A DNA stretch of 64,000 nt. Source: G963678445 sp963678445 (GTDB taxonomy: Bacteria; Hydrogenedentota; Hydrogenedentia; Hydrogenedentales; G963678445). The translations under genes and the position numbers were made by a program. Below are positions 51,011 through 60,348 of the stretch, piece after piece. Every line of letters begins with the position of its first letter. The stretch's first letter is position 1. The DNA is taken from assembly GCA_963678445.1 (NCBI GenBank), contig OY782877.1, positions 4,960,001 to 5,024,000 of the forward strand, read 5' to 3'. Under the pieces are notes generated by a model. That model saw only the letters and a program-made list of their open reading frames with translations, did not search any database and was not told the DNA's origin.

Positions 51011-54010
51011 TTATAGCGTTTTTGAGACTTCATCAATCCGGTAGGTTTCGATAATATCGCCTATCTGGATATCGTCATACCGTTCAAGCTTGATACCACA
51101 CTCAAATCCAGTGGCAACGCTACGTACTTCGTCTTTTTCACGCCGTACAGTGGCAATTTTGGTTTCCTGAATCACCACATCGTCGCGAATGAGACGCGCC
51201 AAGGAGCCACGGGTCGTCTCGCCGTCCAGCTGGAGCGAACCCGCAATATTGCCCACAGCAGAAGAACGGAAAATCTGACGAATCTCGGCATGCCCCAAGA
51301 CAACTTCCTTTTTATCCGGCGTTAAAAGCCCTTCCAATGCATGCCGTACTTCGTCTATCATCTCATAAATCACCCGGTAAGTGCGGATTTCCACGCCTTC
51401 CGTTTCGGCAATTTTTTTCACGCGTGTGTTGGCAGTCACATGGAAGCCGACAATAACGGCGTCACTAGCGCTGGCCAGCATGATGTCTGATTCGTTGATA
51501 CCACCCACACCAGAGTGAACGACGGCTACGCTGACTTCCTCATTGCCTAGTTTGGCCAAGCTCGAATTCAGCACGTCTACCGAACCCTGTACGTCGGCTT
51601 TGATGATGATGTTCAACTGCTTGCGCTCCACCCCCATCATACGGGCATGGAAATCTTCCAAGGTCATGTGCTTAGTCGCCGGCCCCTTACGCTGGCGATT
51701 CACAGCTACCCGTTTCTCCGCCACAGTGCGCGCTACACGCTCGTCTTCCGTTGTCACAAAGATGTCACCCGCATTCGGGGGTTCACTAAATCCGGTCACC
51801 AATACTGGCGTCGAGGGCCCCACCTCCTTCACCTGCGCTCCCTTGGAATTTGTCATGGTACGCACGCGGCCATAAGATTCACCCGCCAGGAAATAATCAC
51901 CTACATGCAGGGTACCATTCTGAACCAACACCCACGCCACCGGGCCTTGCCCACGACTCAATTCCGATTCCACAATAGCGCCACGCGCATGCTTGTTGGG
52001 ATTGGCCTTTAACTCAAGCATCTCCGCTTCCAGCACCAGCATCTCCATCAAATCTTCGATGCCTTCGCCTGTTTTACACGAAATGCTACGCATGATCGTT
52101 TTGCCGCCCCACGCCTCATCCACCAGCTCATATTGGGTCAATTCCTGGCGCACACGATCCGGCTGCGCATTGGGCTTGTCAATCTTGTTAATTGCCACCA
52201 CCAACGGCACTTCCGCTGCCTTGGCGTGGTCAATAGCTTCAATCGTCTGTGGCTTAACGCCATCATCCGCCGCCACCACAAGCACGACGATATCGGTCAC
52301 ATGCGCACCGCGTGCACGCATCTGAGTAAAGGCTTCGTGGCCCGGTGTATCGAGGAATACGACACGCCCCTTCGACATTTCCACGTCATACGCCGCAATA
52401 TGCTGCGTGATTCCGCCAGCCTCACCTTCTGCCACATTATCCTTGCGCACTCTATCCAGCAGTGAAGTTTTACCATGATCCACATGGCCCATCACCGTAA
52501 CCACCGGCGCACGCAACCTCAAATCTTCTGGTTTATCAGGTTCTTCTGCAAGAAGGTCTTCTTCTTCAGGAATCACCGCCTCCACCTCATAGTCGTACTG
52601 CGCAGCCAGTCTGCGCACCACATCCATCTCCAAAACCTGGTTTTTATTCGCCATGATGTTCTCATCCATCAAGGCCAAAATAACCTCTGTCACATCGGCT
52701 TGCAACGCATTCGCGAGCTGCTCCACCGTGATGTTCTCATCTACCTGGATGACACCACCTTGGGTCTGCTCTGTGGACGCAGCCTCGTCCGTACGTTTCT
52801 GTTTTTTACGCCGTTTCTTCCCACTGCCACCTGCTTGTATCTCGCGCACTGCCGCCGCTGCTTCTCGCCGCATAGTCGCTTCATTTAATTTTGCACGTTC
52901 AGCACGCTTTTTGCGTTTACGCGCCGTTTTACCAGAGGGCGCACCACGTCCGGCTTCTGCTTTTTCTGGCAATGGGCCTGGTATGGGTGCATCGATCGAT
53001 GCTGCAGGAGCAGCAGGCTTACGCCCAGCACCACCTTTACGTTCAGACGTTTTACGTGCACGCACTGCGGCCTTTTGTTGGCTCCGCTCATGTGCTTTTC
53101 GAATAACTGCAGCCACAACCTCGGGATCCGGGGTTGCCAAGGGGCGCGAGTTGGTCACAGGGGTTTCGGGTTGCGCTACCGGTGTCAGTTTTGCTGAATT
53201 TTCCTCTTTCTCTTCTTCTTCCTTAGGCGGCAGAATCATTGCTGCAACAGGCTCTTCTTCGAGAATAGCTGCTACAACTTCGTCCCCGTCTCCCCCAGTT
53301 CTTTCGTCTTCGCTTTTCACTTCCGAAGTTTCTTCCGGTTCCACCTCAGGGAGAATCTCAACGGTCTCCTGGGGCTCCTGTTGCGATACTACTTCTTGTT
53401 CTGGTATTTCTGGTGTTTCTGCGACGGGTTCTTCCGGTACAGGTGTTTCTTCCTGTTCTTTTTCTGATTCCTCTTCGACTACCGTCGCCGCAAGTGCTGG
53501 TGCTTCTTCCGATTCCTCGATAAGGGGCATTTCCTGGGCAGGTTCTTCGAATACTTCTACGACCGCTTCTTCTTGGGACACTGCAGGCTGTACAATCTCC
53601 ACCGGTTCTTCTTCCACCGGCGCCTCCACGATAACTTTCGTGGATTCAGCGATTTCAGCTTGTTCCTCTGGCTCAGCAATCTCTACTGTAGCTTCCTCGT
53701 CAGCAGACTTAGAGGCCGCAGTCTTCTTTGTCGCAGTCTTTTTCTTAGCTTTGCGCGCCACCGCTGCTTTCTTCGCCGCCTTCTGCAAACGCTCAGCTTT
53801 ACGCTTTTTCGCTGCTTCCTCTTTCTTAACCTTTTTCAAAAACGCATCAAAGGCTGAGGGAGTTTCGTCTATATCGATAAGAATATCGGTTTGCTCGTCA
53901 TCAATCTCTGCATCAACATCCTCGATGTCATAATGCAGTTTGCGCAGAGTTTCGACGGCTTCTTCTGCACTCATATCAAGACGCCTTGCCAAACTGGCAA
54001 TTGTCTGCAT
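51011..54010 (-). CDS. infB: Translation initiation factor IF-2
   Basis: 999 residues. The N-terminal IF2_N-like part (MQTIASLARRLDMSAEEAVE) is followed by a Lys/Ala-rich region and a long acidic Glu/Val/Pro-rich segment to about residue 280, then a second IF2_N (EQLANALQADVTEVILALMD). The GTPase domain begins VTVMGHVDHGKTSLLDRVRK near residue 502, with FLDTPGHEAFTQMR and INKIDKPNAQPDRVRQE. Domains II to IV complete the protein; the C-terminus ends in IQIGDIIETYRIDE. It brings fMet-tRNA to the 30S subunit. The ATG has GGAGGG 8 bases upstream. Confidence 0.98.
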   Translation of the reverse strand: MQTIASLARRLDMSAEEAVETLRKLHYDIEDVDAEIDDEQTDILIDIDETPSAFDAFLKKVKKEEAAKKRKAERLQKAAKKAAVARKAKKKTATKKTAASKSADEEATVEIAEPEEQAEIAESTKVIVEAPVEEEPVEIVQPAVSQEEAVVEVFEEPAQEMPLIEESEEAPALAATVVEEESEKEQEETPVPEEPVAETPEIPEQEVVSQQEPQETVEILPEVEPEETSEVKSEDERTGGDGDEVVAAILEEEPVAAMILPPKEEEEKEENSAKLTPVAQPETPVTNSRPLATPDPEVVAAVIRKAHERSQQKAAVRARKTSERKGGAGRKPAAPAASIDAPIPGPLPEKAEAGRGAPSGKTARKRKKRAERAKLNEATMRREAAAAVREIQAGGSGKKRRKKQKRTDEAASTEQTQGGVIQVDENITVEQLANALQADVTEVILALMDENIMANKNQVLEMDVVRRLAAQYDYEVEAVIPEEEDLLAEEPDKPEDLRLRAPVVTVMGHVDHGKTSLLDRVRKDNVAEGEAGGITQHIAAYDVEMSKGRVVFLDTPGHEAFTQMRARGAHVTDIVVLVVAADDGVKPQTIEAIDHAKAAEVPLVVAINKIDKPNAQPDRVRQELTQYELVDEAWGGKTIMRSISCKTGEGIEDLMEMLVLEAEMLELKANPNKHARGAIVESELSRGQGPVAWVLVQNGTLHVGDYFLAGESYGRVRTMTNSKGAQVKEVGPSTPVLVTGFSEPPNAGDIFVTTEDERVARTVAEKRVAVNRQRKGPATKHMTLEDFHARMMGVERKQLNIIIKADVQGSVDVLNSSLAKLGNEEVSVAVVHSGVGGINESDIMLASASDAVIVGFHVTANTRVKKIAETEGVEIRTYRVIYEMIDEVRHALEGLLTPDKKEVVLGHAEIRQIFRSSAVGNIAGSLQLDGETTRGSLARLIRDDVVIQETKIATVRREKDEVRSVATGFECGIKLERYDDIQIGDIIETYRIDEVSKTL

Positions 54011-54187
54011 CTACACATCCCTCCAAGATACTTCAGCACAACCTGATGTTGCACCTACCTAAAAGTGGTCCATGGGTCACATCTATCAGGAATGACCCTA
54101 CGCGTCTTTTGAATACGAATTGCTCGTGTTCTGCACGCCCCTGAAATTTTGCTTTTAAGGACGATACGTCTAACGCGTTTCGGTTAA

Positions 54188-55396
54188 CTAACTTACATCA
54201 GCGGAGTCTCCCTTTTCCGCCGCCTCCGTTTGCGGCGTCGCCTCCTCCGTTGGCACATCACTCTCCTCCGAGACGTTTTCAGGAGTTACCTCCGCGCCGG
54301 TTTCGTCAATCTCCCCCACCTCCTCCTGCATATCTTCCAGCTCCATTGATTCGTCTGTGGCGATATCTGACTCTTCTTCGCCACGAATATCAATGCTGCA
54401 TCCTAATAGTTTCGAAGCAAGACGCGCGTTTTGGCCTCGTTTACCAATGGCCAGCGAGAGTTGATCCTGAGGCACTACAACCTGGATAGCGCCTTTTTCA
54501 AGATCTACGCGAATATCAAGGATGTCGGCTGGGTTCAATGCATGGGCACACAGTTCGACGGGGTCTTCACTCCAAGGAACGACGTCGATCTTTTCGCCCG
54601 ACAATTCTTCCACCACCGCACGCACCCGCGACCCTTTCATCCCCACACACGCCCCTACGGCGTCTACGTTGATATCCTTCGAGGCCACCGCCACTTTCGT
54701 GCGACTACCTGCTTCGCGTGCAATAGCCTTGATCTCCACCGTACCATCGTAAATCTCAGGCACTTCTAACTCAAAAAGCGCACGCACCAGTTCAGGCGAG
54801 GTACGTGACAACACCACCTGTGCACCGCGCGGTCCCTTCTCCACCTCCTGTAAATGTGCACGAATCCGATCACCCGGCTTGAAATTCTCGCGTGGTGATT
54901 GTTCACGATAAGGAACGATAGCTTCAGCGCGCCCAATGGAGACAATGATATTGCCGTGGCTGATACGCTTAACACTACCCGTAATTAATTCACCTTCGCG
55001 TTCTTTGAACTCGGCAAAAATCTTGTCGCGTTCCGCGTCTTTTAATTTCTGGATGATTACCTGCTTTGCGGTCTGCGCTGCAATCCGCCCAAAGTCCTTG
55101 GGTTCCGTAGGCAGTTTCAAACGGTTGCCTACCACTACTTCCGGATTCAGTTTCAACGCATCTTCCAGAGAAATCTCCGCCGCCTTGTCCTTTACTTCCT
55201 CGACCACTGTGCGGATTTCGAAAACTTTGAACGCCAACGTGTTGGGATCCATATCGACGGTAATATTGGCGACTCTATCCATGCTTTTGCGCGCAGCGCT
55301 TTCAATAGCGCTACGTATCGCTTCAAGCAACGTATGTCGATCGATACTTTTTTCCGCTTCAAGCTGTTGCAGAATTACCCGTAGATTCTGATCCAA
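54188..55396 (-). CDS. nusA: Transcription termination/antitermination protein NusA
   Basis: About 402 residues. I chose TTG 55396 because AAGGAG lies exactly 6 bases upstream; reading from TTG 55414 would put that ribosome site inside the gene. The N-terminal domain starts DQNLRVILQQLEAEKSIDRH, then an S1 domain (GELITGSVKRISHGNIIVSI), KH1 (YDGTVEIKAIAREAGSRTKV and AVGACVGMKGSRVRAVVEEL) and KH2 (QLSLAIGKRGQNARLASKLL). A C-terminal acidic tail of about 60 residues replaces the AR repeats of enterobacteria. It binds RNA polymerase and nascent RNA. It is 21 bases after rimP. Confidence 0.97.
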   Translation of the reverse strand: MDQNLRVILQQLEAEKSIDRHTLLEAIRSAIESAARKSMDRVANITVDMDPNTLAFKVFEIRTVVEEVKDKAAEISLEDALKLNPEVVVGNRLKLPTEPKDFGRIAAQTAKQVIIQKLKDAERDKIFAEFKEREGELITGSVKRISHGNIIVSIGRAEAIVPYREQSPRENFKPGDRIRAHLQEVEKGPRGAQVVLSRTSPELVRALFELEVPEIYDGTVEIKAIAREAGSRTKVAVASKDINVDAVGACVGMKGSRVRAVVEELSGEKIDVVPWSEDPVELCAHALNPADILDIRVDLEKGAIQVVVPQDQLSLAIGKRGQNARLASKLLGCSIDIRGEEESDIATDESMELEDMQEEVGEIDETGAEVTPENVSEESDVPTEEATPQTEAAEKGDSADVS

Positions 55397-55417
55397 CGTT
55401 ATCTCCTTTATCAAGCG

Positions 55418-55876
55418 CTACCGATTGAGATTCGCTTTTTTAAGATTCTCAATGTGAATCTCATAACACACGCCATCACAGTCGAGTTTGATCAATCCGT
55501 CGACAAACCCGTTCAGCACCCCCGAAAATTTCTTTCGACCATCTGTCGGAGAATGCGTTACCACCCGCACCTCCTCACCCACATACTTCTGAAAATCTTG
55601 CGGCTTGCGCAAAGGACGATCAATACCCGGCGATGACACTTCCAAAAAATAATTCTCGTGTATAAAATCACCAGCATCCAACAGCGGATTCAATAATTGC
55701 GAAACCGCTGTGCAATCATCCAAAGTAATCCCACCTGACTTATCTATATACAACCGCAAGATATGCATGCCGCCCTGCGTCCCCACATACTCCACCTCTA
55801 TCAATTCATAGCCTTGTTCTTGCAACTCCGGCTCGAATTCCCGCCATGCACGTCGAACGATTTCTTCTCTGGCCAT
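55418..55876 (-). CDS. rimP: Ribosome maturation factor RimP
   Basis: 152 residues, normal length: YELIEVEYVGTQGGMHILRL, YIDKSGGITLDDCTAVSQLL, FLEVSSPGIDRPLRKPQDFQ and GVCYEIHIENLKKANLN. It helps 30S assembly and is the first gene of the cluster with nusA and infB. Directly upstream is an R1 repeat, then a long gap to the divergent clpB. Confidence 0.95.
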   Translation of the reverse strand: MAREEIVRRAWREFEPELQEQGYELIEVEYVGTQGGMHILRLYIDKSGGITLDDCTAVSQLLNPLLDAGDFIHENYFLEVSSPGIDRPLRKPQDFQKYVGEEVRVVTHSPTDGRKKFSGVLNGFVDGLIKLDCDGVCYEIHIENLKKANLNR

Positions 55877-55890
55877 ACGCCATGCCCCGA

Positions 55891-56000
55891 TACTTTAGTG
55901 ACTGACAATCCAAAAGCTGTCATAAAAAACAAAATCCCTACTGTGCTCCGGGATGGCACAGAGCATAGCTCCTGCTTGCGGCTGTTCAACCGCTTCAGTC
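55891..56000. repeat. R1 repeat, copy j (upstream of rimP)
   Basis: TTTAGTGACTGACAATCCAA, AAGCTGTCATAAAAAACAAA, GCTCCGGGATGGCACAGAGC and TGCTTGCGGCTGTTCAACCG. The hairpin GCGG (55978-55981) with CCGC (55990-55993) has the C-G version of the variable pair. It is followed on the right by an AT-richer stretch. Confidence 0.65.
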
Positions 56001-56440
56001 CCGACACCAATAAAAAAAGCGGGCCAAGACCCACTTCATAGCGAAGTCACAGTTTTACAGGCGTCAGTGTAGCACAAAAAACAAGGTTCATGCAATAGCC
56101 AACCTAGCAAACAGAATAAATACCATACAATGCATTCATCCAGCCACCATTGCAGCAAAACTCTTTACCCTTAACTGCTCCTCTGCTTGTGCTTACAGAC
56201 ACCAAGGCATCTCATTTTTATACCACAAAATATGCACATTCGGCGTGTTTCAAGAAAAAGCAGATACTGTTTGAATATAAAACACCTTCTGAATAAGAAA
56301 ACGGTAGACGAATTCCGCATTATCTCACACAACTCCTTTTATAATAATAACTTAATCGGTTTTTAGTGCGCTTTTTTTAGATTGGCACAAAAATGGCTTT
56401 TACAGAAGGCAGGAAAATGGAATCTGTAAGGAGAAAAATA
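56001..56440. other. Gap before clpB with a -10-like element
   Basis: About 440 bases without a supported gene. TATAAT (56340-56345) is a perfect -10 candidate about 95 bases before the clpB start, but the region 17 bases upstream has no good -35. Neither a CIRCE nor a HAIR element (HrcA/HspR operators) was seen. The rest is AT-rich and without repeats, apart from the end of the R1 copy at its left. Confidence 0.35.
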
Positions 56441-59041
56441 ATGCGCTTTGATAAATTCACTATAAAATCGCAGGAAGCCTTGGCGGCGGCTATGGAATAC
56501 GCTATAGAACAAAACCACCCTGAGGTCGATGCGCTGCATCTACTCAAAGCTTTGGTGGAACAAAAGGAAGGGGCTGTAGGCGCGATACTGCAACGTATCG
56601 GTATGTCAGCATCGCAACTTTCAAGCGAAATCGCACAAACGCTGGCACGGCGCCCCAAGGTATCTGGAAGCGGTTCGGCACGTCCGACACTCAGCGCAGT
56701 ATCCGATCAAATCCTGCAGACGGGCTGGAAAGAAGCGCAGCAACTTAAAGACAGCTATTTGAGCACCGAGCATATCCTGCTCGGCATGCTGGCCCATGGC
56801 AAAAATGAAGCGGCCACCTTATTGCATAATCAAGGTCTAACCCGTGACCATGTCTTGCAGGCTTTAGAATCCATTCGAGGTGGACAGCGTGTGGACAGCC
56901 CCGAGGCGGAATCGACCTATGACGCCTTGCAAAAGTTCAGTCGCGATCTAACCCAACTGGCGCGGGCCGGCAAGCTGGACCCGGTCATTGGTCGCGATGA
57001 GGAGGTGCGTCGGGTTATCCAGGTGCTTTCGCGTCGAACCAAGAACAATCCAGTGCTTATCGGGGAGCCCGGCGTGGGAAAAACGGCTATCGTAGAGGGT
57101 TTGGCGCAACGTATCGTTGCTGGTGATGTACCGGAAGGCCTGAAGCATAAGCGATTGATTACGCTGGATTTGGCTTCCTTGGTGGCCGGGGCGAAATTTC
57201 GTGGCGAGTTTGAGGAACGTCTCAAAGCGGTCCTCAATGCGGTGGAGCAGGCAGATGGCGAAATCATCTTATTCATTGATGAGATGCATACTCTGGTTGG
57301 TGCTGGTGCAACTGAAGGCTCCATGGATGCCTCGAATATGCTCAAACCGGCCCTGGCACGGGGTGAATTGCACTGCATTGGCGCCACGACGCTTAAAGAG
57401 TATAAAAAACATGTGGAAAAGGACCCTGCCCTGGAACGCCGTTTCCAACCGGTAATTGCAGGCGAACCAGATGTAGAAAATACCATTGCCATCCTGCGTG
57501 GCCTGAAAGAACGCTACGAGTTGCATCATGGTGTCAAGATTCAGGATAGCGCGCTGGTCGCGGCAGCGGTACTGAGTAACCGCTACATCGCAGATCGTTT
57601 CTTGCCGGACAAGGCAATCGATTTGGTGGATGAGGCTGCCTCGCGTTTGCGTATTGAGATCGACAGCATGCCTTATGAGATTGATGTGCTCGATCGACGT
57701 ATCCGGCAATTGGAGATTGAACGTCTTGCCTTGAAAAAGGAAAGAGACCGGGCTGCCAAGGAACGCTGTAAAGGTATTGAGGAGGAATTGGCGAATCTTA
57801 AAGAGCAGCTCAGTGCTCAGAAGGCGCGTTGGCAGTCCGAAAAAGATGTAATCGAGCAACTTCGCAGCACTAAGGAAGCTATTGAGCAGGCCAAACAGGA
57901 GGAAGCCCAAGCCGAACGCGAGGGCAATCTGGCCAAGGTGGCAGAAATTCGCTATGGCCGCCTGAATGAACTGCAGAAAGAATTGGAAGAAAAGAATCAA
58001 CAGTGGATAACCATGCAGGAAAACGGCGCTTTTCTCAGTGAAGAAGTCACGGAAGAGCAAGTCTCGCGTATCGTATCGAACTGGACGGGTGTCCCAGTCG
58101 ATAAATTGCTGGAGGGCGAGATGGAGCGCTTGTTACAAATGGAAAAACGGCTTTCCAGGCGTGTCGTGGGACAGGATGAAGGTATTCGCGCTGTCGCCGA
58201 CGCGGTGCGTCGCGCACGGGCTGGACTCAAAGACCCCGACCAACCCATTGGCTCTTTTATCTTCCTCGGACCCACGGGCGTGGGAAAAACAGAACTGGCG
58301 CGCGCGCTGGCCGAACTGCTCTTCGATGATGAACGCGCCATGGTGCGTATTGACATGTCGGAGTACATGGAAAAACACGCTGTCGCCCGACTCATCGGTG
58401 CGCCTCCAGGCTATGTAGGCTATGAAGAAGGCGGACAACTCACCGAGGTCATCCGACGGCGCCCCTACAGCGTTATCTTGTTGGATGAAATAGAAAAGGC
58501 ACATCCCGATGTTTTCAATGTATTGCTGCAGTTGCTGGATGATGGACGATTGACCGACAGTCAGGGACGTACTGTGGATTTCAGGAATACCATTGTCATT
58601 ATGACCTCGAACCTGGGTAGCGAAATCTTCCAGGGAGGTGCGGAGGATATAGAAAAACGTGAAAACCATGTACGAAATGTACTCAAACAGCATTTTCGTC
58701 CTGAGTTCCTTAATCGGGTAGATGAAACAGTCATTTTCCACACGTTATCGAAAGAGCACATTCGAAAAATCGTTGATGTACAATTTAACTTACTCACAAA
58801 GCGCCTAAAAAATCGCCACTTGACCCTGCAGCTTACCGATTCGGCCAAGGAACAGCTCGCGGAACAAGGTTTTGACCCCTTGTATGGCGCGCGACCGTTA
58901 AAGCGCACCATACAACGTGAGATTCTCGATCCGCTGGCTCTCAAAATGCTTTCGGGTAGTATAAATGACGGGCTCTGTGTTATAATTGATTGGAAAGGTG
59001 GGCAGTTCATATTTGATATCCAAATGCCCCAAGCGGCCTAA
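56441..59041 (+). CDS. clpB: ATP-dependent disaggregase ClpB
   Basis: 866 residues from ATG 56441, which has a textbook AAGGAG 7 bases upstream; the longer frame from 56393 adds 16 residues without support. The N-domain (MRFDKFTIKSQEALAAAMEY) is complete, NBD1 has IGEPGVGKTAIVEGLA and IILFIDEMHTLVGAG, the ClpB-type coiled-coil middle domain follows (about residues 400-525) and NBD2 has LGPTGVGKTELARALA and VILLDEIEKAHPD. It rescues aggregated proteins together with DnaK. A hairpin terminator follows. No heat-shock operator is visible in the upstream gap. Confidence 0.98.
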   Translation: MRFDKFTIKSQEALAAAMEYAIEQNHPEVDALHLLKALVEQKEGAVGAILQRIGMSASQLSSEIAQTLARRPKVSGSGSARPTLSAVSDQILQTGWKEAQQLKDSYLSTEHILLGMLAHGKNEAATLLHNQGLTRDHVLQALESIRGGQRVDSPEAESTYDALQKFSRDLTQLARAGKLDPVIGRDEEVRRVIQVLSRRTKNNPVLIGEPGVGKTAIVEGLAQRIVAGDVPEGLKHKRLITLDLASLVAGAKFRGEFEERLKAVLNAVEQADGEIILFIDEMHTLVGAGATEGSMDASNMLKPALARGELHCIGATTLKEYKKHVEKDPALERRFQPVIAGEPDVENTIAILRGLKERYELHHGVKIQDSALVAAAVLSNRYIADRFLPDKAIDLVDEAASRLRIEIDSMPYEIDVLDRRIRQLEIERLALKKERDRAAKERCKGIEEELANLKEQLSAQKARWQSEKDVIEQLRSTKEAIEQAKQEEAQAEREGNLAKVAEIRYGRLNELQKELEEKNQQWITMQENGAFLSEEVTEEQVSRIVSNWTGVPVDKLLEGEMERLLQMEKRLSRRVVGQDEGIRAVADAVRRARAGLKDPDQPIGSFIFLGPTGVGKTELARALAELLFDDERAMVRIDMSEYMEKHAVARLIGAPPGYVGYEEGGQLTEVIRRRPYSVILLDEIEKAHPDVFNVLLQLLDDGRLTDSQGRTVDFRNTIVIMTSNLGSEIFQGGAEDIEKRENHVRNVLKQHFRPEFLNRVDETVIFHTLSKEHIRKIVDVQFNLLTKRLKNRHLTLQLTDSAKEQLAEQGFDPLYGARPLKRTIQREILDPLALKMLSGSINDGLCVIIDWKGGQFIFDIQMPQAA

Positions 59042-59088
59042 TGTGGTGCTAGACCTGGATCGGAATCTAGAACCGGTCCAACCCTCCC

Positions 59089-59130
59089 CGAGGCCAGGAG
59101 TCATCCCCAGCTCCTGGTCTCGTTCTTTTT
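59089..59130 (+). terminator. Rho-independent terminator after clpB
   Basis: CGAGGCCAGGAG (59089-59100) and CTCCTGGTCTCG (59111-59122) pair over 12 bp with one G-U wobble, followed by TTCTTTTT. It lies 48 bases after the clpB stop. Confidence 0.85.
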
Positions 59131-59140
59131 ACATTTCTAT

Positions 59141-59156
59141 TGTAATCTAAATTACA
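59141..59156. promoter_or_regulatory. Palindrome TGTAAT-N4-ATTACA, possible operator
   Basis: A perfect 6-bp inverted repeat with a 4-base centre lies between clpB and the secreted hypothetical. The geometry is that of a dimer-binding site (CRP/FNR-like size), but no matching family is assigned and chance occurrence in AT-rich sequence is possible. Confidence 0.25.
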
Positions 59157-59295
59157 CATTATTTTCCACAAAATCGCAAGCTATCTCTTGCCCTCGTAAA
59201 CGCGCTACAATACCGCCCTGTCTTTTTCAGCTTTTATACTGTTGTTTTTCTAATTCCTACAGCCTCCCTCCGTAGAACGTATCAAAGGAGTCCCC

Positions 59296-60279
59296 ATGGA
59301 ATTGTCACTTATCGTATGTTTTTTTTCCGTTTGTAGCATTACTACCGCAGCACCAGATATCGCGGCAATTTTCAAGCCTCCAGAGATAGGATTCCTTGAA
59401 GAAACTGTCCAATATGAACCAAATGAACGCTCTAAAAGAGGTAAAGCTGCCCCCGCTTTGAAAACCGAATCGGCGGGCGGCCTTGGATACCGAGTACGTC
59501 TTGCTTTCAAATGGAATCCTCGACAAAAGCAATGGATATCCTATGGACAAAAAATAGAAGGGGTTGTAAATAAGGAGACTTTCCCTTTTGGTAGACAGTG
59601 GAATGTACTATGGCACAACAGAAAAGTAGGGAGCCTAAACAGCACTAAGCAGGCTGCGCAAAACAACAACTACCCATCTGATTGGGGCACAACGAATATT
59701 GAAGGAGATAAGGAGCCTCCTCATATAGGCCCACGAACTTTAGATTTCGCGGGATGGAAAGCCATACCGGTCATACGTCCACTGGTGCTTACCTCAAACT
59801 CTCCTTGCCCTTTACAGAATGCTTATCAAAAACAAAATATCAGTCACGCTTCAATTCCCCACTCCCTTCTTTCTGCATTTCAGGCTGTATTAGACAGATG
59901 GATAAAGACACAACGCCAATATGCAAGTAATATTCCAGAAGATATTAAAGCCGTTCCGGCAGATTTGGTGATGTGTGAGCATTACTATTTAGAAAAAGAA
60001 AAAAAACACCTTTACAGACTTGACATTGCTGCTACAAGTCAACTACTCCAATGGGGGGAAGACTACGACGCCTTAATCACACAACACTGGTTTCATCAGC
60101 ATTCAAACGGTGATATTTTGTATTTGGGGGCAGACATGAAACTCTTGGATTATGGCGACTTTAATTGTAATGGGAAATGCGACTTCATCTTTTTTTTCTC
60201 CCAATATAATCAGGATGGCTATAAACTGTTCTGGGACGACTTCAAAAAAAATGTGGACTTCATATGGACATATCACTAA
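59296..60279 (+). CDS. Secreted protein of unknown function with VCBS-like end
   Basis: 327 residues. ATG 59296 has AAAGGAG 5 bases upstream, and a signal peptide is visible (LIVCFFSVCSITTAA). The middle (FKWNPRQKQWISYGQKIEGV, WNVLWHNRKVGSLNSTKQAA) and the end (LDYGDFNCNGKCDFIFFFSQ, DGYKLFWDDFKKNVDFIWTY) have the sound of FG-GAP/VCBS-like calcium loop units, where a DFNxDGK pattern reports on blade turns. I do not know the family. The gene lies alone on the plus strand between clpB and the YgiQ gene, and is somewhat AT-richer than these. Confidence 0.65.
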   Translation: MELSLIVCFFSVCSITTAAPDIAAIFKPPEIGFLEETVQYEPNERSKRGKAAPALKTESAGGLGYRVRLAFKWNPRQKQWISYGQKIEGVVNKETFPFGRQWNVLWHNRKVGSLNSTKQAAQNNNYPSDWGTTNIEGDKEPPHIGPRTLDFAGWKAIPVIRPLVLTSNSPCPLQNAYQKQNISHASIPHSLLSAFQAVLDRWIKTQRQYASNIPEDIKAVPADLVMCEHYYLEKEKKHLYRLDIAATSQLLQWGEDYDALITQHWFHQHSNGDILYLGADMKLLDYGDFNCNGKCDFIFFFSQYNQDGYKLFWDDFKKNVDFIWTYH

Positions 60280-60348
60280 ACCTGTTGCTCTTCTTCATAC
60301 CCGATAACAGAGTTCTAACGCGAAGTCATTAAAACGAAGGAGAATTTC

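Noticed and set aside
52653..53933. 426-codon plus-strand frame opposite infB
   Set aside because: Ser-rich mirror of the acidic Glu-rich segment of IF-2; no ribosome site or motif.
56001..56440. CIRCE or HAIR operator before clpB
   Set aside because: I looked for TTAGCACTC-N9-GAGTGCTAA and CTTGAGT-N7-ACTCAAG type repeats and found neither.
57269..58060. 263-codon minus-strand frame opposite clpB
   Set aside because: Phe/Leu-rich antisense of the coiled-coil region of ClpB; not a gene.
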